This document shows positions 18,710 through 26,678 of a stretch of 44,460 bases of DNA, in pieces. This DNA comes from Saprospiraceae bacterium. Its GTDB lineage: Bacteria > Bacteroidota > Bacteroidia > Chitinophagales > Saprospiraceae. Each line of letters begins with the position of its first letter. Position 1 is the stretch's first letter. Where the stretch lies: assembly GCA_015490175.1 (NCBI GenBank), contig WFYJ01000248.1, positions 1 through 44,460 on the forward strand, in the 5' to 3' direction. The position numbers and the translations under genes were made by a program. The notes beneath the pieces are model-generated. The model was not told the DNA's origin, ran no database searches, and was given only the letters and a program-made list of their open reading frames with translations.

Positions 18710-19987
18710 ATGAAAATCCTGCTGTTGGGCAGCGGCGGCCGCGAACACGCCTTCGCCTGGAAGCTGTCGCAAAGCCCCCTGTGCACCGAACTGTTCATCG
18801 CACCCGGCAATGCCGGCACACGCCTGCACGGCACCAACGTGCCCATAGACCCGATGGACTTCGAGGCGGTGGGCCGTTTCGTTCAGGAACGCGGCATCGA
18901 GATGGTCATCCCCGGCCCCGAGGGCCCGCTCGTGGCCGGCATCACCGACTGGTTCGAGCAGCACGCGGCCCTGCGCCACGTGCCCGTCATTGGCCCTACG
19001 GCCGAGGCTGCCCGCCTCGAGGGCTCGAAAGCCTGGGCCAAAAATTTCATGATGGAAAACGGCATACCGACGGCGGCAAGCCGCGTCTTCACGCGCGAGA
19101 CGCAAGAGGAAGGGCTGACCTGGCTGCGCAAGCACCGCCTGCCCATAGTGCTGAAGGCCGACGGCCTGGCAGCAGGCAAGGGCGTCGTCATCTGCCAGAC
19201 GCACGAAGAGGCCGAGCGCGAGTTTCGCGACATGCTCGCCGGCAAATTCGGCGAAGCCAGCGCCCGCGTCGTGGTCGAAGAGTTCCTCGAAGGCATCGAG
19301 TTTTCGGTCTTTGTCGCCCTCGACGGCAAACACTGGCAGATCCTGCCCGTCGCCAAAGACTACAAACGCATAGGCGAAGGCGATGCCGGCCCCAACACCG
19401 GCGGCATGGGTGCCGTGTCGCCCGTGCCTTTTGCCGACGAGCGCATGCTCGAAAAGGTGGAAGAGCAGATCATCCGACCCACCGTGGCCGGCCTGGCCGA
19501 CGAAGACATCGTGTACAAGGGCTTCCTCTTCCTCGGCCTGATCAACGTGGAGGGCACCCCCTACGTCATCGAGTACAACTGCCGCATGGGCGACCCCGAG
19601 ACGGAAGTGGTCTTTCCGCGCCTCGACACCGACCTGGTGGCCCTGTGCCATGCCATCGCCACCGGATCGCTGGCAGGTCTGGAAGTGAAGCACGACCTGT
19701 ACGAGGCCGCCACTGTCATGCTGGTGTCGGGCGGCTATCCGGGTGCCTACGAGAAAGGCAAACTGATCGAAGGGCTCGAGGAAGTGTCGGACTGCCTCGT
19801 CTTTCATGCAGGCACGCGCCTCGACGAGGAAGGCCGCGTGCGCACCAATGGCGGCCGCGTGCTGGCCATCACGGCGCTGGCCGAGACGTTTCCGCAGGCA
19901 CTGGACCTCTGCTATCGCAATGCCGAAAAGATCCGTTTCGAAGGAAAATACTACCGCCGCGACATCGGCTTCGACCTGATGGGCTGA
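18710..19987 (+). CDS. purD: Phosphoribosylamine-glycine ligase (GAR synthetase)
   Basis: The 425-residue protein is normal length for PurD. It begins MKILLLGSGGREHAFAWKL, the family N-terminal signature, followed by GNAGT near residue 33. The ATP-grasp domain contains LKADGLAAGKGV, an acidic FLEGIEFSVFV segment, and NTGGMGAVSPVPF with metal-binding ENxR-like residues in IEYNCRMGDPETE. It makes glycinamide ribonucleotide from phosphoribosylamine, glycine and ATP in purine synthesis. The start at 18710 was chosen by homology and by the -7 box; the frame extends upstream through repeat sequence to 18536, which is not coding. The gene converges with the minus-strand lipoprotein gene with a 4-base gap. 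Confidence 0.96.
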   Translation: MKILLLGSGGREHAFAWKLSQSPLCTELFIAPGNAGTRLHGTNVPIDPMDFEAVGRFVQERGIEMVIPGPEGPLVAGITDWFEQHAALRHVPVIGPTAEAARLEGSKAWAKNFMMENGIPTAASRVFTRETQEEGLTWLRKHRLPIVLKADGLAAGKGVVICQTHEEAEREFRDMLAGKFGEASARVVVEEFLEGIEFSVFVALDGKHWQILPVAKDYKRIGEGDAGPNTGGMGAVSPVPFADERMLEKVEEQIIRPTVAGLADEDIVYKGFLFLGLINVEGTPYVIEYNCRMGDPETEVVFPRLDTDLVALCHAIATGSLAGLEVKHDLYEAATVMLVSGGYPGAYEKGKLIEGLEEVSDCLVFHAGTRLDEEGRVRTNGGRVLAITALAETFPQALDLCYRNAEKIRFEGKYYRRDIGFDLMG

Positions 19988-19991
19988 GGCA

Positions 19992-20873
19992 TCAGCGGGG
20001 CGGCGCTTCCTGCAGCAGGCCCGTCAGCATGTCCACGGTCCAGGTACGCGTCTGGCCGCGGGCGTCTTTTGCCGAAAGGCGCACAAAACGAGCGGTGCGC
20101 ATGGCCTCGTCGGTCAAGGGCTCGATGGGCAAGGGCCGCTCGAAAAGCGGATTGACCCGAAAGGCCGCCCCCTCGTAGTCGTACCACGGCAGAATCGCCT
20201 GGCGGTTGCCGGCCTCGTCGGCGGGCAACAGGAAGAGCGACCGCACCATCTCGTTGGGCAGGCGATATTCGGCTTCGGCCGGCACGGCGCGCGGAGCCTC
20301 CTGCGACATGTCGAACACGAAAGCCCCCAGGTCCTGCGCCCAGCCCGTAAGGTAATACTCCCACAGCTCCAGCCGCAGGATGCGCCCCGACCCGGCATCG
20401 GCCCATTGGCGCGGCAACCGAAAACGGGGCTCCAGCGGCCCGAACAGGCGATCGGCCATCACGTCATAGACCCATACCAGGTCGAAATCGCGCACGGCCA
20501 CCAACTTGCTGGTCTGGTTGTACGACACGTCGGCCAGGTAGCAGGGATAATCGGGAGCACGCACACCCTGCAGCATCCGGCTGCGCACCACCCGGCAGGC
20601 CGTATCGCGCACATCCAGACGCGCGCCCCCCTCGACGGGCACCAACTGGACGAGCAGCCCCACATCCTGAAACCACAGCTCGGTCTGGAAAGGCACTTCG
20701 TCGCACTTTGGACGCGAGGGCGCCACCTCAACCACCTCGCGCCTGCGGGCTATCTGTATTCCTTCGGTGCTATCGGCCGTCACCTCGGCGGCAGTATTCG
20801 GCACTTGCGCCCCATCGGCGCAACCCGCCAGACCCCAGACACATATTGCTGCAAAGAAAAGGTACGGCCTCAT
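19992..20873 (-). CDS. Lipoprotein of unknown function
   Basis: The 293-residue product has a lipoprotein signal ending in Leu-Ala-Gly-Cys (Cys18). A short disordered linker follows, then a domain of beta-rich character (for example AVRDFDLVWVYDVMADRLFG near 127-147) and a C-terminal part with RFVRLSAKDARGQTRTWTVD. I do not recognise a family. Read from the gene strand, the LSAK stretch is encoded by one of the hairpin words (20067-20080). Another hairpin word (20905-20917) lies 31 bases upstream of the ATG. Confidence 0.65.
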   Translation of the reverse strand: MRPYLFFAAICVWGLAGCADGAQVPNTAAEVTADSTEGIQIARRREVVEVAPSRPKCDEVPFQTELWFQDVGLLVQLVPVEGGARLDVRDTACRVVRSRMLQGVRAPDYPCYLADVSYNQTSKLVAVRDFDLVWVYDVMADRLFGPLEPRFRLPRQWADAGSGRILRLELWEYYLTGWAQDLGAFVFDMSQEAPRAVPAEAEYRLPNEMVRSLFLLPADEAGNRQAILPWYDYEGAAFRVNPLFERPLPIEPLTDEAMRTARFVRLSAKDARGQTRTWTVDMLTGLLQEAPPR

Positions 20874-21046
20874 TGCTTGCTCGTTTGAGCGTGTTTTTTC
20901 CTCCGGCTTTCGCCAAAAAGATACTCAGCCCCATGCAATTCGGGAATGGCTGGCGAGGGTCATTTCGAAATGGAGCGAAGAACTGACAGCGTAAAGGAGT
21001 GCGTGCCGGTTGTGCCGCTTTGACCGCCTGGCGCCGGACATCATTT
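20874..21046. other. Spacer between the lipoprotein gene and MITE-1
   Basis: It contains the hairpin word at 20905-20917 and, at 21039-21046, the left 8-bp target duplication of MITE-1. I saw no gene. Confidence 0.5.
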
Positions 21047-21298
21047 GGTGGTGTCCTTAAACAGATGATCGCCCATCCCGAAAATGGACCGGCTGCAGAA
21101 AGGTGTTGCGTGTAGGGTTTAAAGTTTAGGGTTTAAAGTTTAAAGTTTTTCTTATTGACTATCAGTTTTTTGTCAAACCCTCGGTTCTTCGGTTCCTCGA
21201 ATCCTCGGTTCTTCGATTGCTCATCCATTGCAACCGCAGCCTTCGGCCGCAGAAAACGCAGTCTGAAATCAGTTGATCGGGGACACTACCCATCATTT
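21039..21298 (+). mobile_element. MITE-1, non-autonomous element with 8-bp target duplication
   Basis: The element is 21047-21290 (244 bases). Its ends are GGTGGTGTCC and GGACACTACC, inverted repeats matching at 9 of 10 positions. It is flanked by a perfect 8-bp duplication, CATCATTT, at 21039-21046 and 21291-21298. Inside are a conserved left arm (to about 21107), a GGGTTTA/AAGTTTA heptamer array (about 21112-21148), a TTGACTATCAG spacer, a CCTCGGTTCTTCGGTT-type array (about 21178-21222), and a conserved right arm with AACCGCAGCCTTCGGCCGCA. There is no transposase frame, so it would need a partner element elsewhere. The 8-bp duplication fits IS1595-like families among others. Confidence 0.85.
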
Positions 21299-21727
21299 TT
21301 TGATGAACTCGCTGTACATCTTCCCCTGGCGATATTGCGCCAGTACGTGCCGCACGGTATGGGTCAGGTTTTTCGGCAAATTCTCGAGGGAAAACCAGCG
21401 CACTTCCTTGAACTTTTCCGGTTCGCGCGATCGCAACTTTCCTTCCCAGCGCGTCGCCTTGAAGTAGAGCGTCACGCGGTGGCCGTTGCGGGTGCGCTTG
21501 TGCAGCACGTGAGCCAGTTGGAGGTCTTCGGCGCGCAGCAGGATGCCGGCCTCTTCGCGCGCCTCGCGGATGAGCGACTGCGTGGCCGTTTCGCCCGGCT
21601 CGATGGTGCCCCCCACCAGGGTGTAGTTGCCGCCATTGGCCTTGGTCTGGCGCAACAACAGGATCTCACCCTTGTGATAGAGGATGAGACGCACTTTGAG
21701 CGTGGTGGTCCATTGTGTCGTGGCCAT
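21293..21727 (-). CDS. Nudix hydrolase
   Basis: The 144-residue protein starts at the ATG at 21727, and the Nudix box fits the consensus fully: GTIEPGETATQSLIREAREE followed by AGI. It should hydrolyse a nucleoside diphosphate linked to another group, with substrate unknown. An upstream extension of the frame to 21871 overlaps the terminator of the next gene and is not coding. Its stop codon sits inside the right target duplication of MITE-1, so the element inserted at the last codons without changing the protein. Confidence 0.85.
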   Translation of the reverse strand: MATTQWTTTLKVRLILYHKGEILLLRQTKANGGNYTLVGGTIEPGETATQSLIREAREEAGILLRAEDLQLAHVLHKRTRNGHRVTLYFKATRWEGKLRSREPEKFKEVRWFSLENLPKNLTHTVRHVLAQYRQGKMYSEFIKK

Positions 21728-21756
21728 AGGCGTGAACGCGAAAGTTGGCGATGAGT

Positions 21757-21803
21757 AAAAAATGCAGCAAGCGGACACAGGGCAAGCCCGTGTCCGCTTT
21801 GCT
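21757..21803 (-). terminator. Terminator of the SPT/KBL-like gene
   Basis: Read on the minus strand, a near-perfect stem (AAGCGGACAC at 21769-21778 with its complement at 21790-21799) continues inward as GGGC/GCCC and outward with one bulged base. Six T follow (complement of 21757-21762). It lies about 35 bases after the stop codon. Confidence 0.88.
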
Positions 21804-21833
21804 GTGTCGTTGTGTGAGCGGGCTGGTGCCCTG

Positions 21834-23096
21834 TTATTGCTGTGCGGCAGCCGCTGCCTGTTTGTATGCACCGGCTTCGAGCTTGTCTTTCACCGCAACG
21901 AAAGCCTCGATGGTCTGGTCGATGTCTGCCTGCGTGTGTGCGGCGGTGGGGATCAGGCGCAGAATCATCATGCCCTTGGGCACCACCGGATACACCACGA
22001 TCGAGCAGAAAACGTGGTGATTTTCACGCAGATCGCGCACCAGCGCCATCGCTTCGGGGATGGTGCCGTTGAGGTACACCGGCGTCACACAGGAGTTGGT
22101 CGTGCCCAGGTCGAAGCCGGCGGCGCGCAGACCGCCCTGCAGGGCACGGACGTTGGCCCACAGGCGCTCCTTGTGTTCGGGCTGGGTGCGCAACATCTCG
22201 AGGCGCTTGAGGTTGCCCTCGACGATGGGCATGGGCAGCGACTTGGCAAACACCTGGCTGCGCATGTTGTATTTCAGGTACTTCATCACGTCGGGCTCGC
22301 CCGCAAAGAACGCCCCGATGCTGGCCATCGACTTGGCAAAGGTGGAGAAGTAGATGTCAATTTCATCTTGAACCCCTTGCTCTTCGCCGGCGCCGGCACC
22401 CGTCTTGCCCAGCGTGCCAAAGCCATGGGCGTCGTCCACCAGCAGGCGGAAATTGTATTTCTTCTTCAGCTCGACGATGCCGCGCAGGTCGCCCTGGTCG
22501 CCGCGCATGCCGAACACGCCTTCGGTGATGACGAGGATGCCGCCGCCCGTCTTTTCGACGATCTTCTGCGCCGACTGCAGGTGGCGCTCCAGCGATTCCA
22601 TGTTGTTGTGCTCGAAGGCAAACCGGCGGCCATGGTGCAGGCGCACGCCATCGACGATGCAGGCATGGCTCTCAGAGTCGTACACCACCACGTCGCGGCG
22701 GCCCAACAAGGCATCAATAGCTGAGACCATGCCCTGGTAGCCGAAGTTGAGGAGGGCAGCAGCGGGCTTGCCCACGAAGTCGGCGAGTTGCTGCTCGAGG
22801 CGGTCGTGCAGTTCCGTAGCGCCCGACATCAGGCGCGAGCCCATCGGATAGGCCAGGCCCCAACGGGCAGCGGCTTCGGCATCCACCTTGCGCACCTCGG
22901 GATGGTTGGCCAGGCCCAGATAGTTGTTCACACTCCATACGATGACCTCCTTGCCCTGAAATTTCATCCGCGGGCCGATCTGGCCTTCCAGTTTCGGAAA
23001 AATGAAATACCCTTCCGCCACATCGGCCCAGCGGCCCAGCGGCCCCATGTCCTTTCTGATCTTGTCGAAAATGTCGTTTCCTTTCTGCTCGGCCAT
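21834..23096 (-). CDS. SPT/KBL-like PLP acyltransferase (alpha-oxoamine synthase family)
   Basis: The 420-residue fold-type I PLP enzyme has the PLP-stacking His144 in DSESHACIVDG, Asp221 in VDDAHGFG, and the Schiff-base Lys255 in STFAKSMASIG. The family joins an amino acid to an acyl thioester with loss of CO2, as in serine palmitoyltransferase, 2-amino-3-ketobutyrate ligase and AONS. The N-terminal extension (DKIRKDMGPLGRWADVAEGY) is typical of the Bacteroidota lipid-forming branch, which includes serine palmitoyltransferase and cysteate acyltransferase. With a CBS-like synthase upstream in the same direction, a sulfonolipid or sphingolipid role is plausible (inference). An ATCTTTG box (complement of 23168-23175) may be its promoter, so it is probably transcribed separately from the CBS-like gene. 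Confidence 0.85.
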   Translation of the reverse strand: MAEQKGNDIFDKIRKDMGPLGRWADVAEGYFIFPKLEGQIGPRMKFQGKEVIVWSVNNYLGLANHPEVRKVDAEAAARWGLAYPMGSRLMSGATELHDRLEQQLADFVGKPAAALLNFGYQGMVSAIDALLGRRDVVVYDSESHACIVDGVRLHHGRRFAFEHNNMESLERHLQSAQKIVEKTGGGILVITEGVFGMRGDQGDLRGIVELKKKYNFRLLVDDAHGFGTLGKTGAGAGEEQGVQDEIDIYFSTFAKSMASIGAFFAGEPDVMKYLKYNMRSQVFAKSLPMPIVEGNLKRLEMLRTQPEHKERLWANVRALQGGLRAAGFDLGTTNSCVTPVYLNGTIPEAMALVRDLRENHHVFCSIVVYPVVPKGMMILRLIPTAAHTQADIDQTIEAFVAVKDKLEAGAYKQAAAAAQQ

Positions 23097-23167
23097 AATG
23101 ATTCGATTTTGAATAATCACCCACTTCCACGCGGCATGAGCGCCACCTGATGTGGGGAAAAACTGCG

Positions 23168-23175
23168 CAAAGATC
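23168..23175 (-). promoter_or_regulatory. Candidate -7 box of the SPT/KBL-like gene
   Basis: On the minus strand GATCTTTG matches TAnnTTTG except at the first base. It lies 71 bases before the ATG at 23096, between the gene and MITE-2. Confidence 0.35.
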
Positions 23176-23240
23176 CGAAAATGACAGGACATGCCGCCCG
23201 AAGGTGAGATAAATTACCCTCGCTCAAGCAGTCCGCCCTG

Positions 23241-23488
23241 AAAACGGCCGGTGGTGTCCTTAAATAGATGATCGCGCATCCCGAAAATGGACCGGCTGCA
23301 GAAAGGTGAATCGCTGAGGGTTGAGCGTGCAGCGTTGAGCGTTTTTTGCATTGACTATCAGGTGCTTGCTCAAATCCTCGATTCCTCGATTCCTCGGTTC
23401 CTCGGTTCCTCACTCATTGAAACCGCAGCCTTCGGCCGCAGAAAACGCAGTCTGAAATCAGTTGATCGGGGACACTACCAAAACGGCC
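23241..23488 (+). mobile_element. MITE-2, second copy with 9-bp target duplication
   Basis: The element is 23250-23479 (230 bases), with the same ends (GGTGGTGTCC and GGACACTACC) and orientation as MITE-1. It is flanked by a perfect 9-bp duplication AAAACGGCC (23241-23249 and 23480-23488). The arms are nearly identical to MITE-1, but the internal array slot holds GTTGAGC-type heptamers (about 23311-23342) where MITE-1 has GGGTTTA/AAGTTTA. The second array is CGATTCCTCGGTTCCTC-type. It inserted at the base of the terminator hairpin of the CBS-like gene. Confidence 0.85.
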
Positions 23489-23521
23489 AACGGCCTGCAC
23501 CACTTCTCGCGATGCAGGCCG
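23484..23521 (-). terminator. Terminator hairpin of the CBS-like gene, adjacent to MITE-2
   Basis: On the minus strand CGGCCTGCA (23513-23521) pairs with TGCAGGCCG (23491-23499). A few bases and a GTTTT run follow, the run lying in the right target duplication of MITE-2. The T run is short. Confidence 0.6.
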
Positions 23522-23543
23522 CCGCACACGTGCCTCGCAGCAT

Positions 23544-24596
23544 CTACTTGTTGCCGGCAGCAGCAGGCCGAGGGGCGTCCTCACGCACTTCCTCCTCTTC
23601 GAGGAAGCCCTGCTCTCGCATCCAGTCGTCGTTGAACACTTTGCCCAGGTACTTGCTACCGTGGTCGGGCAGGATGGCCACCACCACGTCATCTTCGCTG
23701 AGCTCACCCTTGATCTGGTGGATGCACTGGATGGCTGCGCCACTGCTGTAGCCGGCCATGATGCCTTCCTTGCGCGCCAGCTCGCGCGTGCGGAAGGCCG
23801 CGTCTTTGTCGGTCACCTTGACGAACTTGTCGATGAGGCTGAAATCGACGTTGGCCGGGATGATGTTCTTGCCCGTACCCTCGATGCGGTAGGAATAGAT
23901 CTCGTTTTCGTCGTAGATGCCGGTCTCGTGATACTTCTTCAGTACCGAGCCATAGGCATCCACGGCGATGACGCGGATGTCGGGGTTTTGCTCTTTGAGA
24001 TAGCGCGCCGTGCCGCTGAGTGTGCCGCCCGTGCCGGCGCTGGCCACCAGCACCGTGACGCGCCCGCCCGTCTGCTCCCAGATCTCGGGGCCGGTGGTCA
24101 GATAGTGGGCCTCGGCGTTTTCGAGGTTGAAGTTCTGATTGACGTAATAGGCATTGGGAATTTCCTGCGCCAGGCGTTCGGCCATCTTGTAATAGGAATC
24201 GGGGTCGTCGGGCTTGGCGCTCTTGGGGCAGATGACCACTTCGGCGCCGAGCGCCTCGAGCATGTCCACCTTCTCCTTGGAAATCTTGCTGGCCGCCGTC
24301 AGCACGCATTTGTAGCCTTTGATGGCCGCCACCATGGCCAGGCTGAAGCCCGTATTGCCCGAGGTGGCTTCGATGAGCGTGGCGCCCGGCTTCAGCTCAC
24401 CGCGCTTCTCGGCCTGCTCGATCATGTGCAGGGCGATGCGGTCTTTGGCCGACTGCCCCGGGTTGAAGCCCTCGACCTTGACGTACACCTCGCCTGGCAC
24501 GCCTTCCACCACCCGATGCAGGCGAATCAACGGCGTCTGACCGATCGTGTCGAGAATGGTCTGGCAAGGCCGGGCAAATCTCATTTTGTCGTCCAT
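23544..24596 (-). CDS. CBS/cysteine-synthase family PLP enzyme
   Basis: The 350-residue fold-type II PLP enzyme has the PLP Lys51 in GQSAKDRIA, the substrate loop TSGNTG at 78-83 and a SAGTGGT phosphate-binding loop. Sequence around KISKEKVDMLEALGAEVV and the ILPDHGSKYL end is closer to cystathionine beta-synthase than to CysK, but the C-terminal CBS (Bateman) domains are absent. Enzymes of this type exchange the beta substituent of serine, O-acetylserine or phosphoserine for a thiol, or for sulfite when making cysteate. The ATG at 24596 was chosen; an in-frame TTG at 24632 falls inside a hairpin word and is unlikely. Its own terminator separates it from the SPT/KBL-like gene. Confidence 0.85.
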   Translation of the reverse strand: MDDKMRFARPCQTILDTIGQTPLIRLHRVVEGVPGEVYVKVEGFNPGQSAKDRIALHMIEQAEKRGELKPGATLIEATSGNTGFSLAMVAAIKGYKCVLTAASKISKEKVDMLEALGAEVVICPKSAKPDDPDSYYKMAERLAQEIPNAYYVNQNFNLENAEAHYLTTGPEIWEQTGGRVTVLVASAGTGGTLSGTARYLKEQNPDIRVIAVDAYGSVLKKYHETGIYDENEIYSYRIEGTGKNIIPANVDFSLIDKFVKVTDKDAAFRTRELARKEGIMAGYSSGAAIQCIHQIKGELSEDDVVVAILPDHGSKYLGKVFNDDWMREQGFLEEEEVREDAPRPAAAGNK

Positions 24597-25006
24597 AGCT
24601 TTTTCTGCTTTGCGTTGTTTGCCTTCCGGCAAAGGACAACGGATTCAAAAAATGGTACCTGCCTGTTCTGGTCGTTGCGGCCCCGGAACATTCAAATTGA
24701 CTTGAGGAGCGATGCAGGCACCCGGTTTTCAGAGCAGCAAAGAGGCGATGGCATGGGGCCGAAGCTACCGCTGCAAATATAGCCATTCACATGCACCGAC
24801 TCAAAATGTTGCAAAGTATTTAACGCAACTCCGGCCGGAATGTACACTTTTTAAAAATAATCGATTTTTCCAGAAGAATCGGCAATACACTGATTTTGTT
24901 TGCCCTGTACCCCTGCCCGCCACACAGACCTTCGTCAACTACAGCTTTTTTCGAAAGAAAAAACACCTCCCCACCCGCCCCGAAGGCACGTCAATGAGGT
25001 GGTTGT
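24597..25006. other. Spacer between the CBS-like and MltD-like genes
   Basis: It holds a perfect palindromic hairpin word TTTGCC-TTCC-GGCAAA (24618-24633), 24 bases before the CBS-like ATG. Bases 24785-24900 are fairly AT-rich. At 24946-24963 there is a hairpin with a TTTTTTC/GAAAAAA stem and GAAA loop, 43 bases after the MltD-like stop, that could act as its terminator. I saw no gene. Confidence 0.5.
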
Positions 25007-26134
25007 TCAGGCGCTACGCCACGTATCCGGCGCCTGATACAGCTTGAGCCACAGGCCCGGCACCGGCTTGTCGTCGGTATCCAGGAAGTTCCACTCCCGC
25101 AGCGCCGACAGCTCGACGCCGTGGCGGCGTGCGACCTGTTCGAGTGTTTCTCCCCGCTCGAGGCGATGGAGGCGCAACAGTGCCGAATCGATGGGGTCGG
25201 CCGCGGGGTCGGGCTGGATGTTGACGCGCACACCTTCGAGCCGCTGGTCCTTGAGCCAGGCGCGGAAGGCAGGAAAAGCCGCTTCGGGCAAGGAAAGCAA
25301 TGCCGGTTTGCGCGATGCCCATATCACTCCCTCCGGCCAGGCGGGGTTCAGCGCTTTCAACACCGCCAGCGGCACGCCCGTGGCCTTGCTCACAGCCCGC
25401 AGCGACAAACGTCCCTGCACGACCACCTCGTTGCGATGACGCATCCAGTCGGGCAGCGGCTTTGGTTCCAGACCGTGCAAGCCGTGGTACTGACAAACGT
25501 ATGCAGCAGCCAGAAAGGCCGACACGTATCGAGCCGTCTGTCGGGGCAACCAGGGGCGCAGGTGCCAGTAGTTGCGCGTGTGCGCCTGACGGATGGCCTG
25601 CAACACCCGCCCCGAACCGCAATTGTATGCGGCCAGCACCAGCTCCCAGTCGCCGAACTCGGCATACAGATCCTTCAAATAGCGGGCGGCAGCCATGGTG
25701 GCACGCCAGGGATCGAGGCGCTCGTCGCGCACAGCGCTGACCTCCAGCCCGTACTGACGCGCCGTGGATGGCATGAACTGCCATAACCCCCGCGCGCCGG
25801 CCTCCGAGAGGGCATCGGGTTGCAGATTCGACTCTACCACCGCAAGATATTTCAGCGATACGGGCACTCCTTCCGCTTCGAACACTTGCTCGATGAGCGG
25901 GAACCACACTTCGGCACGACCCAGCATCAGGCTGGCATCGTAGCGTCCAAGGGTCAGATATCGCTCGAGGAACCAGCGGGCCGTCTCGTCGTACACCGGC
26001 GCCACCGGCACGTCCATCATCAAAAAGCGCTGTTCCACCGCTTCGTCCAGCATTCTGGACGCGCCTGCCGGCCATGCTGCACCCAGCATGACCCACACCG
26101 ACAACGCCCACGGGATCCATTTCTTCATGTTCAT
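25007..26134 (-). CDS. mltD: MltD-like membrane-bound lytic murein transglycosylase with LysM domain
   Basis: The 375-residue product has a signal peptide (about 1-26). The SLT goose-lysozyme-like domain (about 75-215) has the catalytic Glu101 in VVESNL, followed by SEAGARGLWQFMPSTARQYG and the AAYNCGSGRVLQAI motif, all standard for MltD. A LysM-like domain is at about 325-370 (ERGETLEQVARRHGVELSAL). It cleaves the glycan strands of peptidoglycan to 1,6-anhydro products. An alternative start lies at 26128. It faces a large repeat-filled upstream spacer. Confidence 0.9.
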   Translation of the reverse strand: MNMKKWIPWALSVWVMLGAAWPAGASRMLDEAVEQRFLMMDVPVAPVYDETARWFLERYLTLGRYDASLMLGRAEVWFPLIEQVFEAEGVPVSLKYLAVVESNLQPDALSEAGARGLWQFMPSTARQYGLEVSAVRDERLDPWRATMAAARYLKDLYAEFGDWELVLAAYNCGSGRVLQAIRQAHTRNYWHLRPWLPRQTARYVSAFLAAAYVCQYHGLHGLEPKPLPDWMRHRNEVVVQGRLSLRAVSKATGVPLAVLKALNPAWPEGVIWASRKPALLSLPEAAFPAFRAWLKDQRLEGVRVNIQPDPAADPIDSALLRLHRLERGETLEQVARRHGVELSALREWNFLDTDDKPVPGLWLKLYQAPDTWRSA

Positions 26135-26241
26135 GGGACTATGGTTTTCTGGTTCGCCTCTGCCAAAGTGTATTTATGACACAAAGGCAAAAATGGTTCA
26201 ATATCCAACCACGCCACGAGACAACAGCTCGGCGAGGCGCG

Positions 26242-26475
26242 TTTTCATACTCACTTCAAAATGGTTCGGGAAATCCGGCAGTGCCGCTCAGTGTAATCGG
26301 TCAAATCGGTGCAACCTGCACACACTCCCCACTCCTCTCTCCGTCCCTCCATCACTCCGTCCCTCCATCACTCCGTCGCTCCGTCACTCTGTCACTCCGT
26401 CTCTCCTCTCTCTTCACTCCTCACACCATCCCTCCGTCTCAAAATTCCCGAACCGGATTGCGTTGAGTATGCATT
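26242..26475 (-). repeat. Composite intergenic repeat (partial D, ACCGATT array, CTCC arrays, C)
   Basis: Partial block D inverted (about 26248-26278, ATGGTTCGGGAAATCCGG) is followed by AATCGGTCAAATCGGTGCAA (from about 26297). A long CACTCCGT/CCCTCCAT array runs from about 26325 to 26436, then block C inverted 26437-26470 (AATTCCCGAACCGGATTGCG). The order matches the copy upstream of purD. Bases 26476-26678 show no gene or clear repeat. Confidence 0.6.
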
Positions 26476-26678
26476 TGCCCATCTGCCAGCGGGGCAAAAT
26501 CTTACGGGCGAGTGCGGCAAATTGCCCAAAGCCGCTGTCGGCCGTGCAGACATTTTCGATATCTGGTTGTGAGTAAAAGATTTACAGGGCATTGTGGCCG
26601 GGCTCTGGCGGGATGGAGCTGCGCTTCCCGTGCGCAAACGTTCGTTTTTTTCGGGCACAACAGCCCCGCGGCCTTGCG

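Noticed and set aside
21155-21754. A 199-residue frame across MITE-1 and the Nudix gene
   Set aside because: It covers the MITE interior and the antisense of the Nudix gene and has no independent support.
24597-24632. TTG start for the CBS-like gene
   Set aside because: The TTG lies within a hairpin word; the ATG at 24596 gives the usual N-terminus.
26325-26436. CRISPR array
   Set aside because: The units are 7 to 8 bases long and contiguous, with no spacers and no cas genes.
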